Assembly (NCBI GenBank): GCA_019787685.1
Contig: JAHNUO010000017.1
Span: forward strand, 1-64,000
Length of the DNA: 64,000 nt
Source of the DNA: Chiua virens
Lineage: Eukaryota; Basidiomycota; Agaricomycetes; Boletales; Boletaceae
Reading direction: 5' to 3'
Shown here: positions 24,717 to 35,945 of the stretch, piece after piece
Numbering within the stretch: the first letter of the stretch is position 1
Layout: each line of letters begins with the position of its first letter
Translations under genes and position numbers: made by a program
Notes under the pieces: model-generated
Told to the model about the DNA's origin: nothing
The model's database searches: none
What the model saw: the letters and a program-made list of their open reading frames with translations, nothing else

Positions 24717-26981
24717 ATGTCCTTCAAAGCCCACTCCCCGCCGTCCACATTGCGTGACCCCGACGCACCCTTCTTGGTATATTTCTTCTTCCTCCCCCTC
24801 GCTCACCCTACTCACACACACAGGTCGAGTTTGAGGACGATGATCCACGCAATCCGATAAACTTCACCCCCGCAAAAAAATGGGGCATAACCATTACCGC
24901 CTGCGGTTTCACGGGGATCACCGGTCAGTCTCTCGCCGTTTCCCCCCCGCTCTTCCTGACTTCCTTTCGAAGCCGCCGCCATCTCGTCGTACACGATGGG
25001 CGTGCCAACAATGGTAGATGACCTCCACTGTTCCACCTTCTTAGCCACTGTGGGGCTTAGTGTATACCCAATTGGGTTTGCTCTCGTCCCACTCTTCACC
25101 TCTTCTTTATCAGAAGAATTTGGCCGATTCCGCCTATATATTGTGACCATTTTCCTTTTCATGCTGACGCATGTCATGACTGCCCTGCGAGTCCCCCCAC
25201 TCACTGATTATTAATGGCGGCACTAACTCGCCAATAGAGCCCCCAACATACAAACAGTGATCGTCGCTCGATTCCTCAGCGGTTCCTTTGGATCGACAGG
25301 TGCCACTCTCGTCGGTGGTACCATCGCCGATATTTGGAAGTCTGATGAGTGATTATTTTCGTTTACCATCATCGAATCCTACTCATCCTCTCAGGCGTGG
25401 TTTCCCCATGTCACTTTTTGCAATCGCAGCGCTAGGTTCCACCGGTTTGGGACCCATGCTGGCAGGATGGATCGAATCCAACTATCATTTGGGATGGAGG
25501 TGGATTCAGTGGATTTCTGCGATGTGAGTCGCCTACGAGCCTCAAGGTCGAGTATGATGCGATTGCACTTTGTAGCGTCAGCGGCGTTTACTTCATCAGC
25601 GTCTTGTGGTTCTTGACCGAGACACGAGCTGATATCATTCTGACCCGGCTCGCGCGCAAGATTAGGAAAATGAACCAGGATGATCGATACCACACAAAAG
25701 CTGAAATAGACAAACCTAGCCTGACTACATCGATAAAGATATCCTGCACTCGGCCCATCGGTGCGTGTTATTCCACAAGTGTTACAAATGATCTGATAGG
25801 CAGGTACAAGGTTTACTGTTGACCGAACCGACTGTTTTCAGTTTCAGTGTAGGAGCTCCTTTCCATTTGTCCCTTCTCGGCTGATCGACAGGCTGAAGCT
25901 TTGGATCGGTTTTACTTGGGGCGTCTTGTTCTGCTTCATCGAGTGAGTGTCTATATGCGCCTGTATGTGCCTTAATTTCACATCTCGTGGCGCCCAGTTC
26001 AATTTCTGGAGAAATGGAGTCCATCTATAACTTCACCATCGGCGAAAGGGGAACAACGTACATTTGTATCAGGTCAGCATTACCTCTCTATTCCTCTGCC
26101 TTCCTTAACAGCCCGTGCAGTGTCGGAAGTATCCTCGGATGGTTCGTGAACATGTACCAGGAAGTGTTATACAGGTCCGTTTTATCACTTTTAGTTCCTG
26201 ACGGTGGGTGCTGAGTGCTGAGACGACACCAAGGAAATATGTCGCTACGAAAGGTCCAGAAGCGCGACTCTGCCTCGCACTTGTGGCTTCCTTCCTGCTT
26301 CCAGCTGGTATGCTCATCTACGCATGGACCGCAAAGGCGTCCATTCACTGGATCGTACCTCTGATCGGCCTCACGGTAAGTATGCATTTGCCTTCTGCAA
26401 TAATAGTGACTCCCTGACACGTCGCCAGATCTTCATAATCGGCGCGTTTATTGTTTACCAGGTGGTCTTCGTCTATCTTGCAGACTGGTACGTCTCCCTC
26501 TTCATACGATCATAAATAAAGGGCGAATCTCTTCGTATCTGCCAAGTTATGGGCCATATGCGTCATCCGCGTTGGCAGGTCAAAGCATGTGTCGTACGTT
26601 ACCGTTTCGTTTTAAAATACGCCATCTAATGTATTCTACTTCGTTTTGCGTTTGGTCTGGGACGCCGTGATTCCCCACAGGAAATCTTCTTGGAGCGGTC
26701 TTCCCGCTGTTTACGCAACACATGTTCGACAGCCTTACATACAAGTGGGCGAACACGCTTTTTGCACTTATATCGGTGGTCATGATTCCTATTCCGTTTG
26801 TCAGTTTTGCACTCATTCATTTATCCAAGATCGAAACTGACCTCGTGCGTAAACGCACTGGCAGATACTCTTCATCTATGGCGCTGCGATTCGGAAACGG
26901 AGCAAAGTCTCACGCAAGATTCTCGCGTTGTCAGAGGGACAACACGCGTTTGATGAAGAAAAAGCAGACAAAAAAGGTTGA
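24717..26981 (+). CDS. MFS transporter, DHA1/polyamine-type
   Basis: Twelve-helix major facilitator. The model starts at 24717 (MSFKAHSPPSTLRDPDAPFL) and joins about 13 exons by consistent phases: VEFEDDDPRNPINFTPAKKW; SSYTMGVPTMVDDLHC; LYPIG-like helix 2; APNIQTVIVARFLSGSFGST; GTIADIWKSDERG; WRWIQWISAIVSGVYF; TEPTVFSFSLWIGFTWGVLF; SALAGQSMCRNLLGAVFPLF; and a terminal IPIPFILFIYGAAIRKRSK followed by an acidic tail and TGA at 26981. The D..NP..W start, GTIADIW and the CRN..G..FPLF block are typical of fungal plasma-membrane drug/polyamine proton antiporters. One intron (25187-25237) is best read as GC-AG, because only that restores the ALAPNIQT junction. Exporting polyamines or toxic compounds is inferred from the family. 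Confidence 0.85.
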
Positions 26982-27498
26982 TTCGACTTTATCGTTCATC
27001 ATTCCCTTCACTCGTATTCTCGCCCCTTCACACTCGTTTGCACGCCGCACTGATCGCACACATCGCTTCTCTCATTTGCATACTCTCGCTTTCGTTGTTA
27101 AGCTTCAAGCTTCCACCATCGCATTTCTCGCACATCGCGTTCGATTTCGTAATTATTCCTATCTTTAGCATCATTGATATCCATGTCAACTGCCAGGGTG
27201 AAGCGCTGATCGTTCACATGGTTGTATTGCTGTCGCACCACGCTCCTCGGATATCTTGTTTCGCTTTCGCTCGCAATATTTCATCGTTGACTAGTATAAC
27301 TTGTACCTTCTTTTCGGTATCCCTAAGGTATGAACGTTTGAACGTTTGAACAGTTGTCGATCTTTTCTCTGGCTATCGTACAATATACATGTAGACCACG
27401 CCTATCGAACACAACCCGCATTTCGGGCAGGAATCTATTTCTATGTCATCATTAAGACCTCTAGTCATTGCAATAAACGACAAAGGCAGCCTTCATCG
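26982..27498. other. Convergent 3' spacer
   Basis: Between the 3' ends of the MFS gene and the HD-domain gene. Pyrimidine-rich, short frames only; presumably 3' UTRs. Confidence 0.5.
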
Positions 27499-28666
27499 TC
27501 ATAATGATGCGCTGCCACTGTTATGACCCACAACATCTGAATCCCGCTCCTTCGCCAGTGAATCTCCCCAATGACGTACTTCGGGGTGCCGCAAGTATGG
27601 GAAGCTACTGTCGAAGAAGTCTTGTAGATCACCCCGTTCGCGTCTGTGCATTTTCTCGTACTCGCGAGCTATACGCAAAGTAGTAGACAATGTGATCAGC
27701 TCGTGTCGAATCCCGTAGGAAGAGTCGGAAAAGGATACCTTGCAGCGCCATCTCAAGCCTGTCGAGATCTAAAGATGTGGATGAAATGTATGAATAACCG
27801 GCGCATACATTCAGTTTATACACGACGCGACGTACCTTTGACGAATTTGGCCTCTGGGGTGACGCCTTCTTCGTACTCCTGTCAGCAAGTGGCGTCAGTC
27901 ACTCGCACACTGGCACGCGCGGGAGACGCGACGCACGTGCCACAGCGCCTCGATGCGTAGCGCAGTCGGGCTCGCATGGAGCATGTCGTGTACAAAGTTG
28001 TGCATCGCCTCCTATGGACAGGTCAGCGCGCGCACGCGGCGTCGGAGCGCCATACCGCTTCGAGCCGCCGTTTCTCTTCTTTGGAGATCCCCTCGCGGGG
28101 GGTGATGTCCCCGACTGAGCACCGTGACGTGAGTATCGTACCAAGGAGCACGTCGACAGGCGTACCTTGCGCTTCTGCGAGATCGTGCACGACGCACATC
28201 ATGACGCACCTAACCACGGGTCGGCATGTCAGACCGAGGCGCGGCGTGGTATGGGTCAGCGCGTGTGCAAGGGCGAGGGGGAGACTGACTTGGGCACGTC
28301 GAGGGTCACGTCGGAGGTACACATGGCCAAGACGGCCATGCGATACATGTGGTCCGAAATGCTGGGATCGGGGTGAACGGTGGACGGTGAACCCCGAACG
28401 GTGGCCGGGTGGACGTACCTCTCTGGGTTCGGGACCTGCCGATGGCGTCAGTTGCGTTTGATGCGATCTCTGTGGACGTACGTACGTTGTGGTCTATCCA
28501 GCCGGTGCGTTTTTGTGTCTAGAAACGGGTGGGTGTGTAGTACAACCATATCGGGTCATGTGGGTACCTTGAGTCTCTCGAGAACATGAAAAAACGCGAG
28601 TCTGTCGATGCCTGCATCGCCTGTTGGCTGGTACAGCGGTGGAAAGATCCGCTTCATGGTCGACAT
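27499..28666 (-). CDS. HD-domain 5'-deoxynucleotidase, HDDC2-like
   Basis: Start at 28666, MSTMKRIFPPLYQPTGDAGI. Small exons then give FFHVLERLK, TQKRTGWIDHN and PNPESISDHMYRMAVLAM (first HD-family His). The next exons give VVHDLAEAQ (the HD pair), VGDITPREGISKEEKRRLEA, EAMHNFVHDMLHASPTALRI, EALWHEYEEGVTPEAKFVK, DLDRLEMALQ, and the last exon AREYEKMHRRERGDLQDFFD, with a stop at 27499. The family hydrolyses deoxynucleoside 5'-monophosphates and belongs to the YfbR/HDDC2 group of metal-dependent HD phosphohydrolases. All metal-binding His and Asp positions I expect (H..R, HD, D) are present. Codirectional with the Sds3-like gene, whose stop is 114 bp upstream of this start. Confidence 0.85.
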
Positions 28667-28779
28667 GATTAATGATTGCGGGTTGTTGTCAAGAAGTGAG
28701 TTTGATCTCCGAGGTCCGATTCCGATAGATAAGATAGTGACGAATTGGGTAGTAAGAACGTAATAGACAGGGTGAGGTG

Positions 28780-29894
28780 CTATGATAATTTTGTGGATGA
28801 TGCGGCAGCTGTCCTGCGTCTCTTGGTACCTCGTCTTATCTCGATCAAATCGGCATCTATCTCGGTGTCCTTGCATGAACCGAGGAACCCAAGGCTCTTT
28901 CCCAGACCTCCGACGCCGACCATGCCTTGGTGGGCACCACTACCTTTATTGCGTCTCCGGTTGCCGTTGTTTGGACCGCTGCCAGCGCTTGATGCAACGT
29001 GGCCATTGGGGAGAGTGACTGAAGTGAGTGGGAATGGAAATGGGGAGGGTATTTCATCGACCGAGAGTGAGTGTGGGTTGTTGAGAGGCGCAGAGGCAAT
29101 GGGGGTCGAGCTCCCATTCCCGAGACCAAGCAAGCCAAGCGGCGTCGGAGGTGGCGATGTGCCCAGTTTATTGCGTAGCTTGCGAGTGATGTGGGCACGT
29201 GTCTGGGAATCCAGAGAGACATCTACGAGGAACATGATGAAGGATGATGCATGGGGGAGGCAGCGGCGAGGACGAACCATTTACGGCACCCTCGCCTTCC
29301 TTTTCTTCCCTGGCTCTGCGTCTTCGTTCTTCTATGCCCTCTAAGAGCCGCTCACGCACACGAACGCGTCCTTTTCGCCATTCCTCCTCGACTCTCTCGC
29401 GTTCCTCTTCGTAAGCGGTCTCTATCGCTGCAAGACTGTGCTTTTCCTCGTATGCAAGTTGAGTGAGCAAGGCAGAGCGCTCGAGGGACAGGGGATACAT
29501 GCGCAGATTGTAAAGGGGATGCGTTTCTGGGCGAGAGGCGACCTGTATTGCAGCGCTGTGCAGGGCCGAGATGTTTTCTGCAAAGTGTCTGCCTCTGGGA
29601 GGGCCACGTGAGGGCGATGATAGGGAAGAATGCGAGGGCTACGGACTCGTCTCTGCGATCGGTCATTTCTTTTCCAACTTTTCCGGAGATGTCTTTGCGT
29701 TTCTTGTCTCTCTTCAAGTTCGGGTCATCTGCATGACGAGTGGTCAGCGAGATAGGCTGTGTGCGAACGCTGGGCTTACCGTGGGTCCGTGTACTGGGCC
29801 CAGCGACGGGAGGGTGATGGACGTGTATAACGTCTGGGCGGGCGTTGTGGGTGGAGGCGTAGGGGAGAGCGAACACGCCGGGCTGAGGGGGCAT
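28780..29894 (-). CDS. Sds3-like transcriptional regulatory protein
   Basis: Start at 29894, MPPQPGVFALPYAS. After an intron the basic exon DDPNLKRDKKRKDISGKVGK and TDRRDE follow. Next comes the Sds3-like core: MYPLSLERSALLTQLAYEEK, HSLAAIETAYEEERERVEEE and RERLLEGIEERRRRAREEKE, a strongly charged helical (coiled-coil) segment. The C-terminal exon starts DVSLDSQTRAHITRKLRNKLG, continues TSPPPTPLGLLGLGN and ends in a basic stretch RRGTKRRRTAAASSTKLS with a stop at 28780. Sds3-family proteins are scaffold subunits of the Rpd3L/Sin3 histone deacetylase complex and act in the nucleus. Assigning it to that complex is inference from the domain. Confidence 0.78.
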
Positions 29895-29969
29895 CGGTGA
29901 ATGGCGAGAGAGGGAGGACCAGTCTGATTTTGGACCACCCTAAATTAGGAAACTAACTCTGCATCCGAT

Positions 29970-30910
29970 CATGACGTGCGTCACGTGAAGTCACTCAGGG
30001 GTTATATCCGGAGGTATGTCCACAAGCCTTATCAGGTAGATTCGACATCTGCACGGATTACTCCAAGGAAAAGGCCATTCTCTTTCTTCCAGATGCGTTT
30101 GGTATCGAACTCGTCAATGGTCAAGTACGGGTCTCCTTCACGCTCATGCGACACACTTGACTTATGATAGTATAACGCAACAGCTGCTTTCGATGATTTT
30201 GCCAGAAATGGTTTCCAAGTATTGCCTTCCCGTTCACACTGGCAGGTTGTCTTCTGACTTATCTTCGTATATAGGTTGGAGCCATCGATCTCTTCATCGG
30301 CGATCCAGCTCCCATGGATGCCATGGAGGGAGGCTTATGCATTTTACTTCTCATCAGCGAAAAGCTCATTCCTTTCAGGCAGGAACATTTAACTTCGGTG
30401 CCTGGCTGCAGAAACATGGCACGAGTGTCACTCGTCCTCGCATTGACAACGTCATCGCTGCGTTTAAGCAGCAGGACGTAAGGGAATTTGCCCGCAACTG
30501 GCTACTGCTTCAATGGCACGTTCCTAGCTGTGGCACTGGCATGGGATATGCTACTAAGCCTGGACCATTTGAACAGCTCGCTGCGTTTTTTATCTTGCAT
30601 TCGACAAGGTTATCAAGGTTGCTGCCGTTGCTCAGCCTTCTTTCCTCAGGGTTCCTGAGGACCTCCACGTGCGCGTCGCTATCACACGTGTGCACTGTGG
30701 TACATGTCTTGTGACCTCACGCCACATTGCAGAAAGTTAAACACAACCGAGTACCCCTCCTTATCAATTCTGCAGAGTTTGACCAAGACCCAGGAGTACA
30801 GGCGAGAATACTTTGAAGGCTGTGCACGTGGATTCGCTATCCTCAAGGTCAGGGCTGGGAAGGAGGGTGCATTCAGAGCGACCGTCGAGTTCTTCTCGGA
30901 GCACCTTTAG
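29970..30910 (+). pseudogene. Decayed dienelactone hydrolase copy
   Basis: Third member of the DLH family, degraded. Recognisable in order: DYSKEKAILFLPDAFGIELV (about 30060-30120), AAFDDFARNGFQ, VGAIDLFIGDPAPMDAME, FGAWLQKHGTSVTRPRIDNV, a nucleophile-region TGYCFNG reachable only after a one-base frame change near 30495, and FYLAFDKVIKVAAVAQPSFL. The last exon reads EYRREYFEGCARGFAIL and ends RATVEFFSEHL at 30910. The first coding exon (MSLC..) is missing. A block of about 20 codons between the Asp region and EYRREYF is deleted, and the catalytic His of GC(T/V)HGFAVRG is Arg. Several independent lesions make function very unlikely. Confidence 0.8.
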
Positions 30911-31089
30911 CGCAGCATGCTGATCGACCTGGATCAGCCTAAAATAACATCAACAAGCAATCGATAAGCACATGTACGACATGATCGGTTATGTCCGAGT
31001 TACTCCCATTTACTGTATTTATCGTTCCGAGTCTGAGCGTCTATATGCCTTTGCCTAAAGCCATCAACTGCCAGTATTTGGACCTGAAG

Positions 31090-32808
31090 ATGTCTCAACA
31101 CTTGTTACTGTCGGTCAACGGCGATCCCGACACTCGGACAACAATACATCTCAATCGTATTCCGGTGGAATTACTCCTTCAAATTCTCTATTCTTTGAAC
31201 CCTGAAGACGTGCTTGCGTTGCGCCAGGCAATTCACCACTTTCCTTGATGGTTTGATTTGAGATCTGACCCATCCTCTCTCTTCTTTCATAGACATGCAA
31301 GTACTTCGTCGCGCTCACACGAGAACCGCGTCTGTGGACTACCATATATTCCCGTGTGCTTGAGACGCACCCTCTTGGGTGCTCTCAGAGCGAATTTGCA
31401 GCACTATCGCCCTCGCAATCTGAACGTCTCCTCGTGAGAGCATCCAAGACTGAAAAACGCTTCCAAACTTCCAGAGATATCCGGCATCACATCACACCAC
31501 ACGGACAGATGCGCAAAGAGACTCCCTTGGTTGCATTAGCTTTCTTGTCAGAACGCCTCCTACTCTCCGTGGACGATACAACAGTGGTTTATGTATGGGA
31601 CATATCGAAACTTGGATCGTCTGAGGAGCAACCATCCTTCCCTTGTGCGCGTCTGACGCTAGTCGGCTGGAAATTCGAGGTTTATAGTGTGTCCGCCGAT
31701 CTTTCTACCCTCTATATCATCCTTGTAAAGGATACCAGGTGCGCTGTCAGAGATGTGCGCATCGATTTTTGATGCACACCTTCGATGCTCTAGAGCACAT
31801 ATTTTCTCCCTTCGTTTGAATTCAAGCGTTTCAGACACAGACAAATCCAACTTATCCTTCCGTGATGAGGCGTATTTCGACACGCATCTGTACGTCATCA
31901 AGAGTATGGATGCAGAGACGTGTACTGTGATATTGGAGGCCTCAGATACCAGCATCGTGGTGGTAAACTGGCGTCAAAAAAACCAATCAGGTTTTTCCCT
32001 GCTCCAAGATATAACTGGAATGGTGAGTATCATTCCCTCAGTCTAAATTCTAGTGTCGCATTGTTGGTCGCATTTCAGTTTCCTGTGAATTATGTCCTCG
32101 CTCTACGCGTCTGTGGACCCTACATCCTCTGTTTCAGACTCTGGTCAATTGATGCATACCCCATTCCCCCCCGGCTCTTGGCCTCCGAGGCAACGCCCGC
32201 AGCTGAAGAACCATTGCCCACTCTTCAGCATGCCGTGCTCAACCTGCGCTTCTCCGCATACCCTGCTCTTCGCTTTTCACGCGTGCACCATAGCCATTCC
32301 GCGTCGAGCAACTTCTACACAATCTGTGTACTCGTCAAAGATAATCATTCTGATACGTTGCACTACCAAGTTCACGTGCAGACGGAGCCTGTGCCTGCCT
32401 TGTCCGTCCGTTTACTCGGCTTCTGCGACTCTGTCGATCGACGCATAGGGGCATGGGACTTGGGCCCGAGCGGGCTACGCGGCGCATGGCTGCGCAGGGG
32501 TGAGCGCTGCGATTGGGAAGTGATCACGTTCACCAGCCCTGATCGCGCCTTGATTCCGCTTGCCTCGCTGTTTGAGTCATTTCCCATGGAGGAAGGCAAC
32601 CTGGTCGGCGACCGTGCAGTTACACCTCGGATATGCAGGCGGATGGTAGGGCCGCTGAAGGACTTGGGTGTGTTTTTTTCTTCTTGGCTGTGCGGTGGCT
32701 GACGATGGTGTATGCCTTTGTTCAGAGCAGGTGACGGAATGTGTAATGTCGGAATTTACGGGACGCATTGCGCTGGGGTCGCGAACGGGGGTGATCACGT
32801 TGCTCTGA
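31090..32808 (+). CDS. F-box protein, paralog of the gene at 13192-14901, possible frameshift
   Basis: Exon 1 (31090-31227) starts MSQHLLLSVNGDPDTRT and has an F-box core, IPVELLLQILYSLNPEDVLALRQ in two parts. A GC-AG intron (31228-31292) follows at the same codon as in the paralog. Exon 2 begins TCKYFVALTREPRLW. Later blocks are LAFLSERLLLSVDDTTVVYV, LALRVCGPYILCFRLWSIDA and WDLGPSGLRGAWLRRG. The last exon ends TGRIALGSRTGVITLL with TGA at 32808. Within the middle exon the frame breaks at TGA close to a T5 run (31769-31773). Removing one base would continue into DAHLRCSRAHIFSLRL, matching the paralog. So this is a real 1 bp insertion (pseudogene), a sequencing error, or an unrecognised small intron. 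Confidence 0.65.
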
Positions 32809-34358
32809 ACAGTGTTCGTGAATGCGTGGTGTCGATCTCGTGAATGTGCAGGAAGTACTTAACAGCCAACTGTTCCTATCATGCCCACATTAGTTTAAAA
32901 ATGATCACGAATCTTTGAATGAAGTTGTGCAAGTACCGGGATGAGGAGTGGTGACATCAGGTGACTTAGGCTGACGAGACCTGCGCCGACAGGGGACTCG
33001 TTGCTAACTCTCAGGTCAGTTTCAAGGTACTAGTACCGGCATGAGATACAAAGTCTACCCCAACGCCATGTGTCAACTTTGCGGGCTCACTTGGTCGTTC
33101 TTGAAATGATCTGAAATTCTGCACAGTATTCAAGCTGCTTGGCAATGGTGATCAGGCTGGAACCTCGTCGGGAAGTGACGAGGAATAATGAAGAGCGCTC
33201 ACACAGAAGACAGAACGTGAGTGAGCGTATATTGCGGGAGGAAACAGAGGGGAAAGAAAGATTTCTATATATATGTCTTGAGACGCGAGTGCGTCATCGT
33301 CAGTATGGAATGTGGTGACGTCCGAGTGAGGTGGAACCAGAGGGAAAGGGATGTAAAAGGTATTGGGAAGACCTGCCGAAGAGGCGTACCGCTTACTAGT
33401 TATCAATCGGCGAGACCATCACGTCAAGGACGAGTTCGACCTTCACCCAACGGACTCCAGTCTCGTCCGCAGCCGTTGAACGTGAACGCTTGTCTGATAT
33501 TATTAGTCTCGAACCATCCGTTTTGGGCACCCTCGCTTCCCAAATAGTAGTGTCTGGTTTCGAGAATAGTGTATTATAATGTTACACCATTCCCAAGTAG
33601 GTCATCGTGGTACTGTGTCAGCGACGACCGTCTGCATCATCCAAATCCAGAACGAACCTAGTTTCCGAAGAGAATACTGAGTACTGAGTACTGGGCCTGC
33701 CAGTGAGGTGCAAATCCGATTGCCGCGACACCTAATATTAGTCAGCACCTGTAAAATTCAACACGGTCAAACAGACGCTGCGATGAACGTTACACATACC
33801 ATCGAGCGGGCGCATACTGACCTCGAGCGCTGAAGGCTCCCCAGTCTTCATTTATATTCGAATTGTACTCCCATCGTAGTCGCGTACTCAAAAACGGTCC
33901 GCTATTACAAATAAACGGCGCAAGATCTCAGGCAATTAGTGGCTTTTGACTAACTACGTCATCTTTGATTGGTCAGTGCTTCGAGCAGTGCGTCGAAGAC
34001 GTGGCCAATACGCAATCGCGGTTACATTCGGAAGGTTTCTTAGTAAGGTGCCGAGTTCTCCGACGGGTGACGTTCACACATGGAGCTAATTTGACGTTTA
34101 CAGTACCCACCTGTCAACCGATCATCCGTTCCGGGTCATTGCTATCGTGACCTACTGCGATGTGAATTACGAAATTGTTATTGTTCTGATAGGTTTTCAA
34201 GAACGCGTTTCGTAGCTGCAACGTGCAGTCTGATACGGCGCAAGACGCGGCGGTCGATCATCGATCATTGGCATACGACGCTGACGAGTGATGGGAGCGA
34301 ATGCGGTCATTTAGCAAATCGGAACCCGAATATCTAAAAAGAGTTGGTATGCAAGAGG
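32809..34358. other. Intergenic, no gene seen
   Basis: About 1.5 kb between the F-box gene and the intact DLH. Only short frames; nothing recognised. Confidence 0.45.
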
Positions 34359-34366
34359 TATATAAA
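34359..34366 (+). promoter_or_regulatory. TATA box of the DLH gene
   Basis: TATATAAA-type sequence about 45 bases before the ATG at 34409, well placed for a short 5' UTR. Confidence 0.6.
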
Positions 34367-34408
34367 GCCCAGAGCAACCCAGCTTAAGGCATCGATATCC
34401 CCATCATC

Positions 34409-35610
34409 ATGTCACTCTGCGACAAATGTGTTTCAGGTATGTACGCTCACCATGGATCAATTTACGATCTGATCCATATCGATGGTGTGGCAGGCGTTCG
34501 TCACGAGGGCACGCCCGAGGGTATGTAGTTGTAAACACGTTCACTTGCGTATGTTGATCTCGACTCGGTTTGTTCACGTTCTTTAGGCAAGGTTATCGAG
34601 TTGGACGGCGTCAAGGTCTACTTCGCAAAGCCAACTGGTGACTACCCCAAGGACAAGGCCATCCTTTTCTTGCCTGACGTCTTTGGTATCGAGCTCATCA
34701 ACGCCCGGGTACGTCGTGCTCGTTTCTGTCCACTGATCAGCGTTGATACTGGTAGATGATAGTTGCTCGTAGACGACTTTGCCAAGAACGGGTTCCAGGT
34801 ATGACACTCCTGCGTCTACCGGCGCTAACCTTGACGCCTTTCTCGTTTGAAAATAGGTTTACGCCATCGACTACTTCGGGGGTGACAATCTCGCACCCGA
34901 TGCACTCAACGTGAGCAATCATCCCCTATTGGCAAGGTTCGAGCAATTGACATGGGCACTTTCATCGTTGATGTGTCGACCAGCCTTCAGCCAAATTCGA
35001 CTTGATGGGCTGGCTCTCCAAACACGGTCAAGACGTCACTCGCCCCATTATCGACAAGGTCATCAATGCCCTCAAGAGTCAAGGTATCACCCAGTTTGCT
35101 GCTACAGGTTACTGCTTTGGTGGTGAGTCCCATTCACAGACTGAACGTGCGGCGTCGATTAAGCAAACGTGATCGATCGCACACCCTACCAGGCCGCTAT
35201 GTCTTTGATCTTGCGTTCGACAAGGCCATCAAGGTTGCTGCCGTCTCTCACCCTTCCCTCCTCCAAGTGCCCCAAGACCTGCATGTAGGTCCTTCTCGTT
35301 ACTGTATGCACGCCTCCGTGGCGGTTTTACTGACCTTCACCGCTCGTATCAACAGAAATTCAAGGAGACCGGACTTCCCCTCCTCATCAACTCGTGCGAG
35401 GTGGACCAAATGTTCCCAATCACGGCCCAGGCTGAGGCGGATACCATTCTCGGCGGAGGTTCCAAGTCCTCTGCACTGTATAAGAGAGAGTACTTTAAGG
35501 GCTGCACGCACGGTTTCGCCGTCCGTGGCGACCTTTCTATACCCGATGTCAAGGCTGGAAAGGAGGGCTCGTTCAAGGCTACCGTCGAGTTCTTCTTCAA
35601 GCACTTGTAA
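34409..35610 (+). CDS. Dienelactone hydrolase family protein (intact)
   Basis: Alpha/beta hydrolase of the DLH family. Exon 1 is 34409-34436 (MSLCDKCVSG) and exon 2 is 34494-34520 (VRHEGTPEG). Exon 3 starts at 34587 with KVIELDGVKVYFAKPTGDYP and ends GIELINAR at 34708. Then follow LLVDDFAKNGFQ, VYAIDYFGGDNLAPDALN, WLSKHGQDVTRPIIDKVINA, ITQFAATGYCFGG, VFDLAFDKAIKVAAVSHPSL and the last exon to 35610. The catalytic triad is visible: Cys in GYCFG, Asp in NSCEVDQMFP, His in GCTHGFAVRGD. The protein is cytosolic, with no signal peptide. The family hydrolyses dienelactones in aromatic degradation, but many fungal members have other, unknown ester substrates. A TATA box lies upstream. Confidence 0.9.
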
Positions 35611-35945
35611 ACTTAAGCCTATGTATTGTTATGTAAATCACCTCGATGTTGTGTATGTCTAGATATTCTACGGAAAAGTAGGACGTTAGCATCGTGTGCA
35701 ACAACGTTGGCTCGTTTGTCGTCTCTCCTACTTAATAACCCAGATTTAGTATGTCATTCCCATCCGGGTGAACGAGTTCAATACAGAACAATCTGATGCC
35801 CCTTGACTCGGAGTCGCCGCTGGCAAGGAGCGTGCCTTAAGGTGGTTTGTAATCGCTTGTTCACTTTCCCCACGTCGCACGATCTCTTCTAGCTTCACCC
35901 CTCACTTTCGCCCATTGTATATTCACCAGCTTCACCATTAACACC
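35611..35945. other. Intergenic spacer
   Basis: DLH 3' flank and presumed NLR promoter. No coding signal. Confidence 0.45.

Noticed and set aside
28745..29344. 199-codon plus-strand frame
   Set aside because: Antisense shadow of the Sds3-like gene, which has domain support on the minus strand.
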